A stretch of 64,000 nucleotides of DNA from Pseudidiomarina atlantica. Its GTDB lineage: Bacteria; Pseudomonadota; Gammaproteobacteria; Enterobacterales; Alteromonadaceae. Each line of letters opens with the position of its first letter. The first letter of the stretch is position 1. The notes under the pieces are model-generated. The model was not told the DNA's origin and made no database searches. It was given only the letters and a program-made list of their open reading frames with translations. A program made the translations under genes and the position numbers. This document shows positions 1-8,899 of this stretch, piece after piece. Location of the stretch: assembly GCF_000753735.1 (NCBI RefSeq), contig NZ_JPIN01000001.1:496001-560000 (forward strand), read 5' to 3'.

Positions 1-2
1 TC

Positions 3-1643
3 TTAATCAGCTAACCAAGTTGTCACGAGTTGTTGAGCTTCAGCGGCTAAGGTCGCTAGATGCTCAGCACTGACGAAACTCTCACAATAAATTTTATAAA
101 TCGGTTCGGTACCTGATGGGCGTGCAGCAAACCAGCCATTGGCGGTGGTGACCTTTACCCCACCGATCAGCGCATCGTTGCCCGGTGCTTTGCTCATTAC
201 TGCCGTTACCGCATCGCCAGCGAGCTCATTCAGTTGCAATTTGTAGGCACGAATACTGGCCAACGCCTTGTTCATTGCTGGTGTCGACGGTGCATCTGTG
301 CGCTGATAATAGCTAGTGCCGTGTTGGACACATAAGTCAGTGTAGTAATCACCGAGGTCCTTGCCTGTCACCGCAACGATTTCGGCGGCTAACAAAGCCA
401 GAATGATGCCGTCCTTATCGGTGGTCCACACCTGTCCATGACGGTCGGCAAAAGTTGCGCCGGCGCTTTCTTCACCAGCAAAAGCTAAATTGCCATCAGC
501 GAGACCTTGCGCAAACCATTTAAAACCTACCGGTACTTCTAACAGCTCACGCTCATTGGCGGCAACGACCTTATCAATCAATGCGCTTGATACCAAAGTT
601 TTGCCAATCTTCATAGACGCTGGCCAGCTACGATGCTGACACAAGTAATCGATGGCAATCGCAAGATAGTGGTTTGGGTTTAACAAACCCTGCTTAGGCG
701 TAACAATGCCATGACGGTCGTAATCAGGATCATTACCAAAGGCAATCGCATAGTCATCTTTGAGCTTCAACAACGAGGCCATCGCATAAGGCGATGAACA
801 ATCCATACGAATTTTGCCGTCTTTATCAAGGGTCATAAACCGAAAACTCGGGTCAACTTCGGCATTGAAGACATCAATGGTTAAGCCATAACGTTCCGCT
901 ATGAGCGCCCAATAACTAGCCCCTGCTCCGCCCATGGCATCGACGCCAATGCGCAAGTTCGCAGCACGAATGGCTGCCATGTCAATCACTTGTTCAAGCT
1001 CGTCAACATATTGACTACGCCAGTCCACTGTTTTTAATAGCGGACTTGCCAGTGCTTCGGCATAACTTACTGCATTAACGCCAAGCAAATCTGACGATAA
1101 CAACGCATTGGCATATTTTTCGATAACTTTGGTGGCATCAGCATCGGCTGGTCCGCCATGCGGGGGATTGTACTTGAAGCCGCCATCGGCCGGCGGATTG
1201 TGGGAGGGTGTGATCACCACGCCATCAGCTAAATCTTTGCTGCGTCCTTTGTTATAACGCAGCACCGCACGGCTAAGTACTGGCGTTGGGGTATAGCCGT
1301 CGTCACTTTGCACGTGCACTTCTACGCCATTGCCAATAAAAACTTCAAGTGCAGTCATGTAAGCCGCTTCTGACAACGCATGGGTATCACGCGCCAGCAA
1401 TAAAGGCCCAGTAATGCCCTGCTCTTCACGGTAGGCCACCAACGCTTGGCTGATCGCTAAAATATGTGCCTCGTTAAAAGAGTTGTCGAGTGCACAGCCG
1501 CGGTGCCCAGAAGTACCAAACTGCACTTGTTGAGCCCGTTGGCGTGGATCCACTTCATTGACGAAATAAGCACTGACCAATTTCGCGATATTGGTCAAAT
1601 CCTGTGCTTGAGCGGGTTGTCCCGCGCGTTCATGCAACGCCAT
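3..1643 (-). CDS. pgm: Phosphoglucomutase (alpha-D-glucose phosphate-specific)
   Basis: Interconverts glucose 1-phosphate and glucose 6-phosphate in the cytoplasm, linking glycolysis with glycogen and envelope sugar synthesis. The 546-aa length equals that of E. coli Pgm. The sequence shows the phosphoserine loop TPSHNP (Ser about residue 147), the metal-binding motif DPDYDRH, the sugar loop GEESAG and the C-terminal phosphate-binding motif RPSGTEP. It begins with ATG at 1643, overlapping the seqA stop by one base (TAATG), so it is translated downstream of seqA in one operon, the same order as in E. coli. The stop lies two bases inside the window edge. Confidence 0.96.
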   Translation of the reverse strand: MALHERAGQPAQAQDLTNIAKLVSAYFVNEVDPRQRAQQVQFGTSGHRGCALDNSFNEAHILAISQALVAYREEQGITGPLLLARDTHALSEAAYMTALEVFIGNGVEVHVQSDDGYTPTPVLSRAVLRYNKGRSKDLADGVVITPSHNPPADGGFKYNPPHGGPADADATKVIEKYANALLSSDLLGVNAVSYAEALASPLLKTVDWRSQYVDELEQVIDMAAIRAANLRIGVDAMGGAGASYWALIAERYGLTIDVFNAEVDPSFRFMTLDKDGKIRMDCSSPYAMASLLKLKDDYAIAFGNDPDYDRHGIVTPKQGLLNPNHYLAIAIDYLCQHRSWPASMKIGKTLVSSALIDKVVAANERELLEVPVGFKWFAQGLADGNLAFAGEESAGATFADRHGQVWTTDKDGIILALLAAEIVAVTGKDLGDYYTDLCVQHGTSYYQRTDAPSTPAMNKALASIRAYKLQLNELAGDAVTAVMSKAPGNDALIGGVKVTTANGWFAARPSGTEPIYKIYCESFVSAEHLATLAAEAQQLVTTWLAD

Positions 1644-2170
1644 TATAAAAAATCCCTAATTTTTTCTGCTTGCGCTTCGTCATAACCGAGTTCAAGTGCC
1701 ACTTGGGTGAGCATCGATTTCTTGCGCGTCGTGTTGTTATTGGTTACCACATAAAAGTCCGAGTCAGGTATCTGTTTAGGATTAGTGCTGGTGCCACTTG
1801 CCTCTAACTCAGCCGCGCTACGCGAAAAGTATTGGCGGTCACGACCACTGATTTGCAGTACCTTGGCAAACATATGCGGGTGACATTTGTGCAACATGCT
1901 CAGAATGTATAAGAAGCGCGCAACCACACTACGTTGCCCAGCAAGGTCAGCACTGGTCATGCTGTCAAAAATGGTGCGGTTGTGCACGCGCGTGCCCACT
2001 TCAGGTTCCGCCGCGGCGCTATTCAGAGGTGGTTCTGCGGCGGCGTCAGCAACAGACGTTTCTAACTGCAACAAGCGGCGAAGAATCGACGACGCACTCT
2101 CTCCGATATGCTGGGTATGGCTGGCGATATAACGGTACAACTCATCATCAATCTCAATACGTTTGCTCAT
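1643..2170 (-). CDS. seqA: Replication initiation negative regulator SeqA
   Basis: Binds hemimethylated GATC sites behind the fork and sequesters oriC. The 175-aa protein starts MSKRIEIDDELY, matching the SeqA N-terminal oligomerisation domain (residues about 1-35), followed by a linker rich in Ala and Glu and a C-terminal DNA-binding domain with the conserved TNNNTTRK segment. I start it at the ATG at 2170. The frame stays open to 2263, but that extension resembles no SeqA and would run through the promoter region. A good -10 (TATAAT on the minus strand, 2213-2218) lies upstream without a clear -35. A SeqA gene implies Dam-type GATC methylation in this organism. Confidence 0.95.
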   Translation of the reverse strand: MSKRIEIDDELYRYIASHTQHIGESASSILRRLLQLETSVADAAAEPPLNSAAAEPEVGTRVHNRTIFDSMTSADLAGQRSVVARFLYILSMLHKCHPHMFAKVLQISGRDRQYFSRSAAELEASGTSTNPKQIPDSDFYVVTNNNTTRKKSMLTQVALELGYDEAQAEKIRDFL

Positions 2171-2250
2171 GCGCTCACTTCTTTTCGGTTTATGGCAGAC
2201 ATTATGCAGGTTATTATACCCATCCGACCACGTGGGTACAGGAATTCGCA

Positions 2251-3045
2251 ATGACAAAAACAACTTCGGCGTTACTTAATTACGAAACCATGGGCAAGCA
2301 AGGTCCGCACGTACTGCTGATTCATGGTTTATTCGGTGATTTAGATAACCTCAAAAGTTTAGCGCGCGACCTTGAAAACGACTATCAACTGGTGCTGATC
2401 GATGTCCGTAATCATGGCGATTCATTTCACAGTGAACACATGAATTACAGCGCTATGGCAGAAGATATTGAAGCGCTCCGCGAAGAATTAGCCATCGAGC
2501 AATGGGCGCTTGTGGGTCACTCTATGGGCGGTAAGTTGGCTATGGAATACGCACTCACCTATCAAGACCATGTCGCTGCACTGGTTGTCGCCGATGTTGC
2601 ACCGGTTGCCTACGATGCACGTCATCATCACATTCTCGATGCCCTTGCCAGTCTTGATTTAAGCAAAGTCAGCAAGCGCCAAGATGCCGATCAACAGCTT
2701 GCACAACACATTGAAACACGTGGGGTGCGGCAGTTTCTACTAAAAAACCTGCAGCGCGATGACGACGGTTATCACTGGCGACTCAACCTTGACACCCTCG
2801 CCAGTTGTTACGAGGAAATTTCCGGCGCAGTGCGAGAAGGCTCCTTTGCTGGCCCCGTGTTATTCATCAAAGGCGCTGATTCCGATTATCTTACCGAAGC
2901 GCATCGCGATGCAGTGACTTCGCGTTTTACCGATGTCGATATCAAAATCATCGAAGGAACCGGGCATTGGTTGCACGCCGAAAAGCCAAGAATCTTTAAC
3001 CGTTTGGTTCGCAGCTTTCTCGAGCAACATTGTCGCACCGCTTAG
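2251..3045 (+). CDS. ybfF: Alpha/beta hydrolase, YbfF esterase family
   Basis: Small cytoplasmic esterase of the alpha/beta hydrolase fold. E. coli YbfF hydrolyses acyl-CoA and malonyl-CoA esters in vitro, but its physiological role is unsettled. The 264-aa product has the HG oxyanion segment near residue 25, the nucleophile elbow GHSMGG with Ser about 91, and the catalytic His in GTGHW about 239. The start at 2251 is preferred because AGGA lies 7 nt before the ATG and the protein then has normal family length; the frame is open to 2029 only because it overlaps seqA. Divergent from seqA, as in enterics. Confidence 0.92.
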   Translation: MTKTTSALLNYETMGKQGPHVLLIHGLFGDLDNLKSLARDLENDYQLVLIDVRNHGDSFHSEHMNYSAMAEDIEALREELAIEQWALVGHSMGGKLAMEYALTYQDHVAALVVADVAPVAYDARHHHILDALASLDLSKVSKRQDADQQLAQHIETRGVRQFLLKNLQRDDDGYHWRLNLDTLASCYEEISGAVREGSFAGPVLFIKGADSDYLTEAHRDAVTSRFTDVDIKIIEGTGHWLHAEKPRIFNRLVRSFLEQHCRTA

Positions 3046-3052
3046 TCTAGCG

Positions 3053-3061
3053 TGTTATAAT
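3053..3061 (+). promoter_or_regulatory. Extended -10 promoter for DUF2788 gene and fldA
   Basis: TGTTATAAT is a perfect extended -10 (TGnTATAAT) starting eight bases after the ybfF stop. No convincing -35 is visible, which is normal for extended -10 promoters. Predicted transcription start is about 3068, leaving a short leader before the ATG at 3096. Confidence 0.6.
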
Positions 3062-3095
3062 CGGCATCCTTATTCGCAGCACGGGTGGGTCTGTT

Positions 3096-3311
3096 ATGTT
3101 GTCAGAGCACTTTGAAACCATTGAGATTTTAGGCACCAATTTTGCCATCGCTATTCTCTTTGTACTGATCGGCTTGGCGATTCAAGACGTTCTTAAAAAA
3201 GGCGATGTACCCAAATTTGGTCGTTGGTTTGTCTGGCTAGTGCTATTTTTAGGCTGTGCCGGCTTTATTGCGAAAGGTATTATTCAAGTTATTTGGGAAG
3301 CTGGTCTGTAA
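3096..3311 (+). CDS. Small membrane protein, DUF2788 family
   Basis: A 71-aa inner-membrane protein with two predicted transmembrane helices (about residues 15-33 and 44-64) joined by a short polar segment containing KKGDVPKFGRW. It resembles the DUF2788 family, which is common in Alteromonadales and has no known function. It sits 39 nt upstream of fldA on the same strand, in the slot occupied by the LexA-regulated ybfE in E. coli, but the sequence is unrelated to YbfE. Co-transcription with fldA is likely. The function is unknown. Confidence 0.8.
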   Translation: MLSEHFETIEILGTNFAIAILFVLIGLAIQDVLKKGDVPKFGRWFVWLVLFLGCAGFIAKGIIQVIWEAGL

Positions 3312-3350
3312 CCGGCGCTCCGTTAAACAAACGAAGGTAGTAACAAAACT

Positions 3351-3875
3351 ATGGCAAGTGTTGGCATTTTCTTCGGTAGCGACACCGGTAACACCGAAGC
3401 TGTTGCTCAGATGATCCAAAAAGAACTCGGCAAGAACTTAATCGACGTGTTTGATATTGCGAAATCAAGCAAAGAAGATATCGCTGGGTACGACTTACTG
3501 CTGTTTGGTATTCCTACTTGGTACTACGGCGAAGCGCAATGTGATTGGGACGACTTCTTCCCTGAACTCGAAGAAATCGACTTCAATAACAAGTTGATCG
3601 CGATTTTCGGTTGCGGTGACCAAGAAGACTACGCTGAGTACTTCCTCGATGCCATGGGCACAGTACGTGATATCGTTGAGGCTCGCGGCGGTATCATCAT
3701 TGGTCATTGGCCAACCGAAGGCTATCACTTTGAAGCGTCGCGTGCATTGGTCGACGACAATCACTTCGTCGGTTTAGGTATCGACGAAGATCGCCAACCA
3801 GAATTAACGAAAGAGCGTGTCCAAAAATGGTGCGCACAAATTCGTGAGGAAATGGCCCTCGATCAATTAGCTTAA
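3351..3875 (+). CDS. fldA: Flavodoxin
   Basis: FMN-binding one-electron carrier used by radical-SAM and other reductive enzymes, and a ferredoxin substitute under iron limitation. The 174-aa long-chain flavodoxin has the FMN phosphate loop GSDTGNTE (about residues 9-16), the first isoalloxazine-stacking segment with WYYGEAQCDWDDF, and the second loop CGDQEDYAEYF. The loop inserted near the C-terminus (HFEASRALVDDNHFVGL) marks the long-chain class. It lies directly before fur, as in enterics, where flavodoxin synthesis and iron regulation are coupled. Confidence 0.96.
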   Translation: MASVGIFFGSDTGNTEAVAQMIQKELGKNLIDVFDIAKSSKEDIAGYDLLLFGIPTWYYGEAQCDWDDFFPELEEIDFNNKLIAIFGCGDQEDYAEYFLDAMGTVRDIVEARGGIIIGHWPTEGYHFEASRALVDDNHFVGLGIDEDRQPELTKERVQKWCAQIREEMALDQLA

Positions 3876-3882
3876 CGGGCAA

Positions 3883-3912
3883 TTCCCTTTCTCTGCGATG
3901 TTTGCCTATAAT
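3883..3912 (+). promoter_or_regulatory. Candidate promoter of fur
   Basis: A consensus -10 TATAAT lies at 3907-3912 in the 71-base gap after fldA. The best -35 is weak (TTCCCT, 3883-3888, spacer 18). It would give fur a transcript separate from fldA. The gap is too short to hold a uof-like leader ORF as in E. coli, and I see none. Confidence 0.45.
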
Positions 3913-3946
3913 GGCGACACGCTAAAACTGAAAAAAGTGAATTCAA

Positions 3947-4390
3947 ATGAGTAGCAACGGCGAACAACAACTGAAAAAAGCAGGTTTGAAGGTCACATCT
4001 CCACGCGTCAAGATTCTCGAGATTTTGAAAAAGCCGGAGAACCAGCACATCAGCGCCGAAGATGTGTACAAGATCTTACTCGAGAACAATGAAGAAATTG
4101 GTTTGGCCACGGTGTATCGCGTACTTAACCAGTTCGATGATGCCGGTATCGTTACGCGTCATCACTTTGAGGGTGGCCGCTCGGTATTTGAACTGAGCGC
4201 TAAACATCACCACGACCACTTGGTGTGCCTCACTTGCGGTCACGTGTTCGAGTTTGAAGATCAAGTAATTGAAGATCGCCAATTACAGGTCGCAGAAGCC
4301 AACAACATTACCCTCACCAACCACAGTTTGTATTTGTACGGTGAGTGTAATAACGCTGCCAACTGTGAGCACAACGAAGACGCAAATTAA
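3947..4390 (+). CDS. fur: Ferric uptake regulator Fur
   Basis: Fe(II)-dependent dimeric repressor of iron-acquisition genes. The 147-aa protein has an N-terminal winged helix (SAEDVYKILL... GLATVYRVL), the metal-rich hinge HHHDHLVC, the structural zinc pair CLTCG and a second cysteine pair in GECNNAANC near the C-terminus, all as in E. coli Fur. The last four bases overlap convergently with the DUF2007 gene. A matching Fur box lies 0.9 kb downstream at 5292-5306. Confidence 0.97.
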   Translation: MSSNGEQQLKKAGLKVTSPRVKILEILKKPENQHISAEDVYKILLENNEEIGLATVYRVLNQFDDAGIVTRHHFEGGRSVFELSAKHHHDHLVCLTCGHVFEFEDQVIEDRQLQVAEANNITLTNHSLYLYGECNNAANCEHNEDAN

Positions 4391-4629
4391 TCTGCGTCTT
4401 CATCTTCGCTTAAGCCAAATTCGCCTTGCTCGTAGCGTTTGAGCAAGGCGCGTGCAGCCTCTACATCATCGTCGCCAACCCAAACATTGGCAAAACCAGA
4501 TGCGGCTAAGTCGCCTACCGCACCTTGCAAGAAAAAACCACCGGTATGACAAGCAATACCATGCGCTGCTAAAAGTCCTTTTAATAATTCAGCTTCAACT
4601 ACATTATCTGCTTGATAGACGACTTGCAT
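4387..4629 (-). CDS. DUF2007 family protein
   Basis: An 80-aa soluble protein beginning MQVVYQADNVVEAELLKGLL, typical of the DUF2007 'putative signal transducing protein' family: a small alpha/beta (ferredoxin-like) fold followed here by an acidic tail (SEDEDAD). The function is unknown. It starts at 4629, the same base at which the upstream PKHD hydroxylase gene ends, so the two are translationally linked and probably co-transcribed from the Fur-boxed promoter region at about 5290. Confidence 0.8.
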   Translation of the reverse strand: MQVVYQADNVVEAELLKGLLAAHGIACHTGGFFLQGAVGDLAASGFANVWVGDDDVEAARALLKRYEQGEFGLSEDEDAD

Positions 4630-5279
4630 TAGCGTTTCACCCAGCGGCGTAAAAGATTGTTGTAAGTTTTACTCAAGACATCAAATTGCGCTGACTTACC
4701 ATGCGTCGCAAATTCATGCTGCATCGCCTGTTGCAAATCGAAGCAAATCTCGCGTTGTTGCGGTTCACGCAGCAAACTCTCAATCCAGCCTACAAGTGCA
4801 ATTCGCGAGCCTTTGGTGACCGCCTCAACACGATGCAGATATTGCGTTGGGTACAACAACATATCGCCTGCTGCCAGTCGCCAACTGCGTTCACCAGTCG
4901 CATCCTCAATGACTAATTCACCACCATCATAGGCTTGCGTATCCGTCAAACTAAGCGTAAAAGATAAATCAGTGCGCACCTGGCCCATTAACGCGTCATC
5001 CATGTGGGTGCCGTAACACTGCCCCACATCATAACGGTTGATCATGGTGTTGACGAATTGCGCTGGACGCGCCGCTTGCTGCACCAATGAATGTTGTTTC
5101 ACTCGGTTTAACAGCAACTCTATGACGGGATGAGGCGCGCGTAATTGCTGATTATTTTTGACTTGTTTAGCTGCCCAACCGGCGCTTTCACGACCGTCAG
5201 CAAAATTGACTGCCGCCAGTTTGTCAGCGATCGCTGACAAAGTGCCCGGATCAATAACCTGTTGAATATGTAGAATCAT
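4629..5279 (-). CDS. PKHD-type Fe(II)/2-oxoglutarate hydroxylase (PiuC/YbiX family)
   Basis: Non-haem Fe(II) and 2-oxoglutarate dependent dioxygenase of the PiuC/YbiX group. Members are often Fur-regulated and sit beside TonB-dependent siderophore receptors; their substrate is not firmly known. The 216-aa protein has the iron-binding facial triad as THMDD (His-x-Asp) and the distal His in YLHRVEAV, with the 2-oxoglutarate Arg a few residues later in GSRIALVGW. It is read divergently from the secreted protein at 5370, with a Fur box in the shared promoter gap. No receptor gene is adjacent here. Confidence 0.88.
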   Translation of the reverse strand: MILHIQQVIDPGTLSAIADKLAAVNFADGRESAGWAAKQVKNNQQLRAPHPVIELLLNRVKQHSLVQQAARPAQFVNTMINRYDVGQCYGTHMDDALMGQVRTDLSFTLSLTDTQAYDGGELVIEDATGERSWRLAAGDMLLYPTQYLHRVEAVTKGSRIALVGWIESLLREPQQREICFDLQQAMQHEFATHGKSAQFDVLSKTYNNLLRRWVKR

Positions 5280-5291
5280 AACGCCCGTTAT

Positions 5292-5306
5292 TGAGAATAA
5301 CTCTCA
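5292..5306. promoter_or_regulatory. Fur box between PKHD hydroxylase and Gly-Glu protein genes
   Basis: TGAGAATAACTCTCA is a 7-1-7 inverted repeat matching 12 of 14 arm positions of the Fur consensus TGATAATnATTATCA. It overlaps a candidate -35 (TTGAGA, 5291-5296) paired at 16 bp with TAGGAT (5313-5318), which would drive the rightward gene. Placement over a -35 fits iron-dependent repression of the rightward gene, and it could also act on the divergent one. Confidence 0.75.
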
Positions 5307-5369
5307 TTCGTGTAGGATAGTCGAATGTCTAACAACAACACAAGACACTGCAACTAAAGGTTACCTTAT

Positions 5370-6182
5370 ATGTACGAGAAAAGAAAAGTATGGTTGGCGG
5401 TCAGCGCTGCGAGCGCAACCTTGCTCGGCAGCACCGCGGTGCAAGCTGATGCGGCGCAAGATTTGCTGCAAGCTGAGCAACATTACAGCATGGTCGCGCC
5501 ATTCGCCGGTGCTGGCGAAGGTGAAGGTGAGGGGGAAGGCTCAGGAGCGGTCGATCTGCGCGTTAATGATGCTGCCTATTTGGCGCAACTCGGCTTGATT
5601 CGTGGTCATTTATATGTCGGTAAAAAGCTCTATGACCAGGGTCACTTAGGCATGGCTAAAACCCACATGAAACACCCCGAAGATGAACTCTACGCAGCAC
5701 TAGTGCCAGCATTCGAAGCGCGCGGAGTTGATGGCTTCGCCGAGCAGCTGAGCGCACTGGCTAATGCAGTCAACAATGCGCAAGGGGATGACGCGGTTAA
5801 CCAAGCCTATACCGACCTAGTAGCAGCTATTGACGCTGCCGAACAAGTGCAACAGAAATCGGTCAAAAGCGTGTTGATGAGCCTCAGTAGCATGCTGTTA
5901 ACTGCCGGCGAAGAGTACGATATCGGCGTGCAACAAGGCAGTATAGTCAACGTACATGAGTTTCAAGATGCTTACGGCTTTACCGCAATTGCCAAAGCAC
6001 GCATCAACCAATTGAGCGCGCAGCAAGCCGAAGCGAATGCGGCAGCGCTGGATGAAGTTGCCGAGATTTTGGCGCAGCTGCCCGAATTGTGGCCGACTAT
6101 TACGCCTGAGGGAGTAATTGAGGGCGACTCAAGCACCTTGTACGGTGCAGCCGCCCGCATTGAATTGGCGACGCTTAACTAA
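5370..6182 (+). CDS. Secreted protein of unknown function with Gly-Glu tract, probably iron-regulated
   Basis: A 270-aa protein with a clear signal peptide (residues 1-26, cleavage after AVQA). The mature part begins with a helical segment, then a tract of alternating Gly and Glu (about 49-57), then an all-helical body with a conserved-looking block [14 protein letters not shown] (79-91) and [10 protein letters not shown] (99-108). I recall similar periplasmic proteins near TonB-dependent receptors in other proteobacteria, always without a known function. The His and acidic residues could bind metal. A Fur box overlaps its promoter. Its 3' end overlaps glnS by four bases convergently. Confidence 0.7.
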   Translation: MYEKRKVWLAVSAASATLLGSTAVQADAAQDLLQAEQHYSMVAPFAGAGEGEGEGEGSGAVDLRVNDAAYLAQLGLIRGHLYVGKKLYDQGHLGMAKTHMKHPEDELYAALVPAFEARGVDGFAEQLSALANAVNNAQGDDAVNQAYTDLVAAIDAAEQVQQKSVKSVLMSLSSMLLTAGEEYDIGVQQGSIVNVHEFQDAYGFTAIAKARINQLSAQQAEANAAALDEVAEILAQLPELWPTITPEGVIEGDSSTLYGAAARIELATLN

Positions 6183-7840
6183 GCGTCGTCATTCCAGGTA
6201 TCACGTAAACCGACTGTTTGGTTAAATACCAAATGGTCGGCACTACTGTCTTTACTATCGGCACAGAAGTATCCGATACGTTCAAATTGATAGCGCTCTT
6301 CTGCTGCCGCTGTCGCTAGGCTTGGTTCAACATAACCGTGCTTCACCACTAATGAGGCTGGATTCAGCGTACTAAAGAAGTCTTCTTCTGCACCTGGATT
6401 TGGCACTTGGAACAAACGATCGTACAAACGGAATTCAGCTTGTTGCGCATGCTCTGCAGCAACCCAGTGGATGACCCCTTTCACTTTGCGACCATCGGCT
6501 GGATCTTTGCCTAGCGTATCGGCGTCATAGCTGCAGAAAATCGTGGTGATGTTACCGTCAGCGTCTTTCTCTACACGCTCGGCTTTAATCACATAAGCGT
6601 TCCGCAGGCGAACTTCTTTACCAAGGACCAGACGTTTGTACTTTTTATTCGCTTCTTCACGGAAGTCTTCTGCTTCAATAAAGATTTCCCGTGCAAACGG
6701 CACTTCACGATTGCCTAAGCTCTCGTCATTTGGATGATTCGGTGCAATGAGGCGTTCAACCTGGTCAGCTGGGTAGTTCTCAATCACCACGCGCACTGGG
6801 TCTAGCACCGCCATTGCTCGTGGTGCCTGCTGATTTAGCTCATCGCGAATACAAGCTTCGAGCATACTCATCTCGACCTGGTTATCCATTTTCGTCACGC
6901 CAATACGGTGACAAAACTCACGAATAGAACTTGGCGTATAACCGCGACGGCGCATACCAGCAATCGTTGGCATCCGAGGGTCATCCCAGCCGTTGACCTT
7001 GCCCTCTTCGACCAACAGATTCAGTTTACGCTTGCTCATCACTGTGTATTGCAAATTCAGCCGCGAAAATTCGATCTGTTGCGGGTGACAATCGATGCTG
7101 ATGTTATCCAGCACCCAGTCATACAACCGACGGTTGTCTTGGAATTCCAGGGTGCACAAGGAATGAGTGATGTTTTCTAACGCATCCGAGATACAGTGGG
7201 TAAAATCGTACATCGGGTACACGCACCACTTATCACCGGTTTGGTGATGATGGGCAAAACGCACACGATAGATCACTGGATCACGCAGCACCATAAACGG
7301 TGAACTCATATCGATTTTTGCCCGCAGTGCAGCTTCGCCTTCTTGATATTTACCCGCCGTCATATCGGCAAAATGCTTGAGGTTTTCCTCGACCGAGGTA
7401 TCGCGATACGGGCTGTTTACGCCAGGCTCTTTCAAGGTGCCACGCATTTCACGCATTTGTTCTTGGGTCGAGAAATCAACGTACGCTAGCCCCTTTTCAA
7501 TCAGCTCTACCGCATAGGCATGCAGTTGATCAAAGTAATTTGATGAATAGCGCGGCTCGCCATTCCATTGGTAACCTAACCATGCCACGTCTTCTTTGAT
7601 TGAGTTGACATAATCAACTTTCTCTTTCAGTGGATTGGTATCGTCAAAACGCAAGTTACAGGTACCTTGATAGTCTTCAGCAATGCCAAAGTTGAGCACG
7701 ATCGACTTCGCATGACCAATGTGCAAAAAGCCATTCGGCTCGGGCGGGAAGCGCGTGTGCACTTCGCTGTGCTTGCCACTGGCGAGGTCTTTGTCGATGA
7801 TTTGACGAATAAAGTTACTACGGGGCGCGTCTGCTGCCAT
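6179..7840 (-). CDS. glnS: Glutaminyl-tRNA synthetase
   Basis: Class I aminoacyl-tRNA synthetase that charges tRNA-Gln. The 553-aa length matches E. coli GlnS (554). It has the HIGH motif (residues 40-43, in [14 protein letters not shown]), the KMSKS counterpart VMSKR near residue 270, and the C-terminal double beta-barrel anticodon-binding region with AYVIKAERV. It starts at ATG 7840 with about 110 bp of upstream sequence before pxpC. A dedicated GlnRS means tRNA-Gln is charged directly in this organism. Confidence 0.97.
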   Translation of the reverse strand: MAADAPRSNFIRQIIDKDLASGKHSEVHTRFPPEPNGFLHIGHAKSIVLNFGIAEDYQGTCNLRFDDTNPLKEKVDYVNSIKEDVAWLGYQWNGEPRYSSNYFDQLHAYAVELIEKGLAYVDFSTQEQMREMRGTLKEPGVNSPYRDTSVEENLKHFADMTAGKYQEGEAALRAKIDMSSPFMVLRDPVIYRVRFAHHHQTGDKWCVYPMYDFTHCISDALENITHSLCTLEFQDNRRLYDWVLDNISIDCHPQQIEFSRLNLQYTVMSKRKLNLLVEEGKVNGWDDPRMPTIAGMRRRGYTPSSIREFCHRIGVTKMDNQVEMSMLEACIRDELNQQAPRAMAVLDPVRVVIENYPADQVERLIAPNHPNDESLGNREVPFAREIFIEAEDFREEANKKYKRLVLGKEVRLRNAYVIKAERVEKDADGNITTIFCSYDADTLGKDPADGRKVKGVIHWVAAEHAQQAEFRLYDRLFQVPNPGAEEDFFSTLNPASLVVKHGYVEPSLATAAAEERYQFERIGYFCADSKDSSADHLVFNQTVGLRDTWNDDA

Positions 7841-7951
7841 GGATGTTTAATCTCCGAACTCATGCCTATTAAAAGGGACGAATAAAAATGACCGTTATGA
7901 TCGCAGGTTATGGGGCGACTGACAAGGCTTGCAGTACGATTGACGTGCGCT

Positions 7952-8899
7952 TTAGCGAGTCACATTAAAAAAGCGTAAGGCTTGGCGTAATTGTCGTTGT
8001 GCTTCGCTCAGTTCAAGCCAGCGAAATTGCACGCGCCGACCTGCCGGTAGCTGCGCCAGCAGACTCCGAGCCTGCCAACTCAAGACCCCGATCTTGGGGT
8101 ATCCGCCCAAGGTTTGATGGTCGTTGAGCATTACAATCGGTTGGCCATCCGTGGGAATTTGCACACTGCCTAAAGGTAAGGGTTCAGAAATCATCTGCCC
8201 GGGCAGATCTGATAGTGCGCTCTCACCTTCAATTCGCACGCCCATACGATCTTGACGCGCCGTTACTTGATAACTTTGATTAGTAAATAATTCGCGCGCA
8301 GTAGCGCTAAAATCACTCACTTGCGCTGCGGGAATCACATCTAGCGTGACACGCGAAGGCAGTGTTAAATGTAATTTACTACTCGGGCGTCGACTCACCA
8401 AGCTGTGCGCATGCAGCAGCGGCGCATTAAGCCGGTCTCCACTGCGCAAGGGTCGTCCGTCCTGCGTTAAGCCTCCTAATGCATCACGCATGACGGTCGC
8501 TACGCTACCCAAATGGGGAGTCGCCTGAAAGCCTCCCGCCACCGCTAAATAACATCTCAACCCCTGGTCACCGGTGCCGATCTGTAGTTGGTCACCAGCA
8601 CGCGCTTGTGCGACGCGCCAAACCTTCAGCGGTTGGTCGTTGAGTGTCAGTGGAAACTCGGCACCAGTCACCACAAATAAAGTATCTCGGGTAAAAGTTG
8701 CAGAAAAACCACCAAGCGTAATTTCAATTTGTGCCGCGTTAAAGCTATTTCCTAATAAGCGATTGGCCCACAAAAACGCGCGCTCATCAATCGGCCCACC
8801 CTGAGTAATCCCCTGCGCTTGGTAACCGAAGCGACCATAATCTTGTAAGGTCGCCAGCAACCCCGGTCGGCCAATTTCTAACACTGTAGCCAGTTTCAT
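7952..8899 (-). CDS. pxpC: 5-oxoprolinase subunit C (biotin-dependent carboxyltransferase-like, KipA family)
   Basis: Subunit of the prokaryotic ATP-dependent 5-oxoprolinase PxpABC, which converts 5-oxo-L-proline (a damage product of Glu/Gln) to L-glutamate. The 315-aa protein shows the KipA/AHS2 domain throughout: GRPGLLATLQDYGR at the start, GGPID, the central VTGAEFPL, and the C-terminal MLNDHQTLGGYPKIG. Its ATG (8897-8899) overlaps the pxpB stop by four bases (ATGA), so B and C are coupled. It is the last gene of the pxpA-B-C operon. Confidence 0.93.
   Translation of the reverse strand: MKLATVLEIGRPGLLATLQDYGRFGYQAQGITQGGPIDERAFLWANRLLGNSFNAAQIEITLGGFSATFTRDTLFVVTGAEFPLTLNDQPLKVWRVAQARAGDQLQIGTGDQGLRCYLAVAGGFQATPHLGSVATVMRDALGGLTQDGRPLRSGDRLNAPLLHAHSLVSRRPSSKLHLTLPSRVTLDVIPAAQVSDFSATARELFTNQSYQVTARQDRMGVRIEGESALSDLPGQMISEPLPLGSVQIPTDGQPIVMLNDHQTLGGYPKIGVLSWQARSLLAQLPAGRRVQFRWLELSEAQRQLRQALRFFNVTR

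Noticed and set aside
2029-2250. N-terminal extension of ybfF
   Set aside because: Lies inside seqA on the opposite strand and adds a low-complexity part absent in YbfF; AGGA precedes the ATG at 2251.
2171-2263. N-terminal extension of seqA
   Set aside because: Not SeqA-like, and lies on the divergent promoter region; the ATG at 2170 gives the normal length.
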